Below are positions 63,885-64,000 of a stretch of 64,000 nt of DNA, piece by piece; within the stretch, counting starts at the first letter, position 1; each line of letters opens with the position of its first letter. The notes below the pieces were generated by a model. The model had not been told where the DNA came from. It was given only the letters and a program-made list of their open reading frames with translations, and did not search any database. The stretch is from Alviniconcha marisindica (Eukaryota; Mollusca; Gastropoda; Provannidae): assembly GCA_018857735.1 (NCBI GenBank), contig JABMCL010001927.1, forward strand, positions 91,001 through 155,000, in the 5' to 3' direction. The translations under genes and the position numbers were made by a program.

Positions 63885-64000
63885 GAAGCTCTACATCATC
63901 ATCATCGAAATCAACGGAAACATTTCAAGCAATTCTGCATGGCCAACTTACGTTTCGTGTTAAATGACAACAAAATCTAACTGAAACATTGAACTTATGT

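Overview
This window is animal nuclear DNA: three intron-bearing or metazoan-specific genes in large, repeat-rich, AT-leaning sequence. Dispersed tRNA-derived SINEs, long G/C homopolymer runs, many minisatellites and the protein similarity pattern suggest a lophotrochozoan, most likely a gastropod mollusc. The species cannot be read from the sequence.

Layout. Positions 4404-23767 (minus strand) hold a complete 14-exon CLPTM1 orthologue (646 codons plus stop, all splice phases consistent). Positions 23993-34483 (plus strand) hold a complete 6-exon menin (MEN1) orthologue (715 aa). The two start codons face away from each other across only 225 bp, so they probably share a divergent promoter. 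From about 34.5 to 52.3 kb I find no recognisable gene, only minisatellites, microsatellites, one small hAT-like transposon remnant and a 60-bp perfect palindrome. Positions 52.3-54.5 kb are unusually CpG-rich and look like an orphan promoter region. Positions 59082-60152 (minus strand) hold an intronless coding exon for a SERTA-domain transcriptional regulator (SERTAD/TRIP-Br family). Its likely non-coding first exon and CRE/ETS-containing promoter lie near 61.3-61.7 kb. The last 2 kb are SINE-rich.

Genes together. CLPTM1 is an ER/Golgi multi-pass membrane protein, menin is a nuclear scaffold of KMT2 methyltransferase complexes, and the SERTA protein is a nuclear co-regulator. They are not an operon or pathway. 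Only the CLPTM1/menin head-to-head pair suggests shared regulation.

Most interesting signal. Two minisatellites, one in each of the divergent genes, run into an exon and re-copy its authentic 3' splice site. One is an 8-unit, roughly 62-bp array before menin exon 2; each unit carries the acceptor and about 25 bp of exon-like sequence. The other is an 11-unit, 45-bp array before CLPTM1 exon 10; each unit carries a version of the acceptor region. By reading frame, use of the upstream copies I translated would give premature stops. Further arrays sit next to other exons of both genes; one carries an acceptor-like tract per unit and another a sense-strand AATAAA per unit. All calls come from reading the sequence; no alignment or database search was run.
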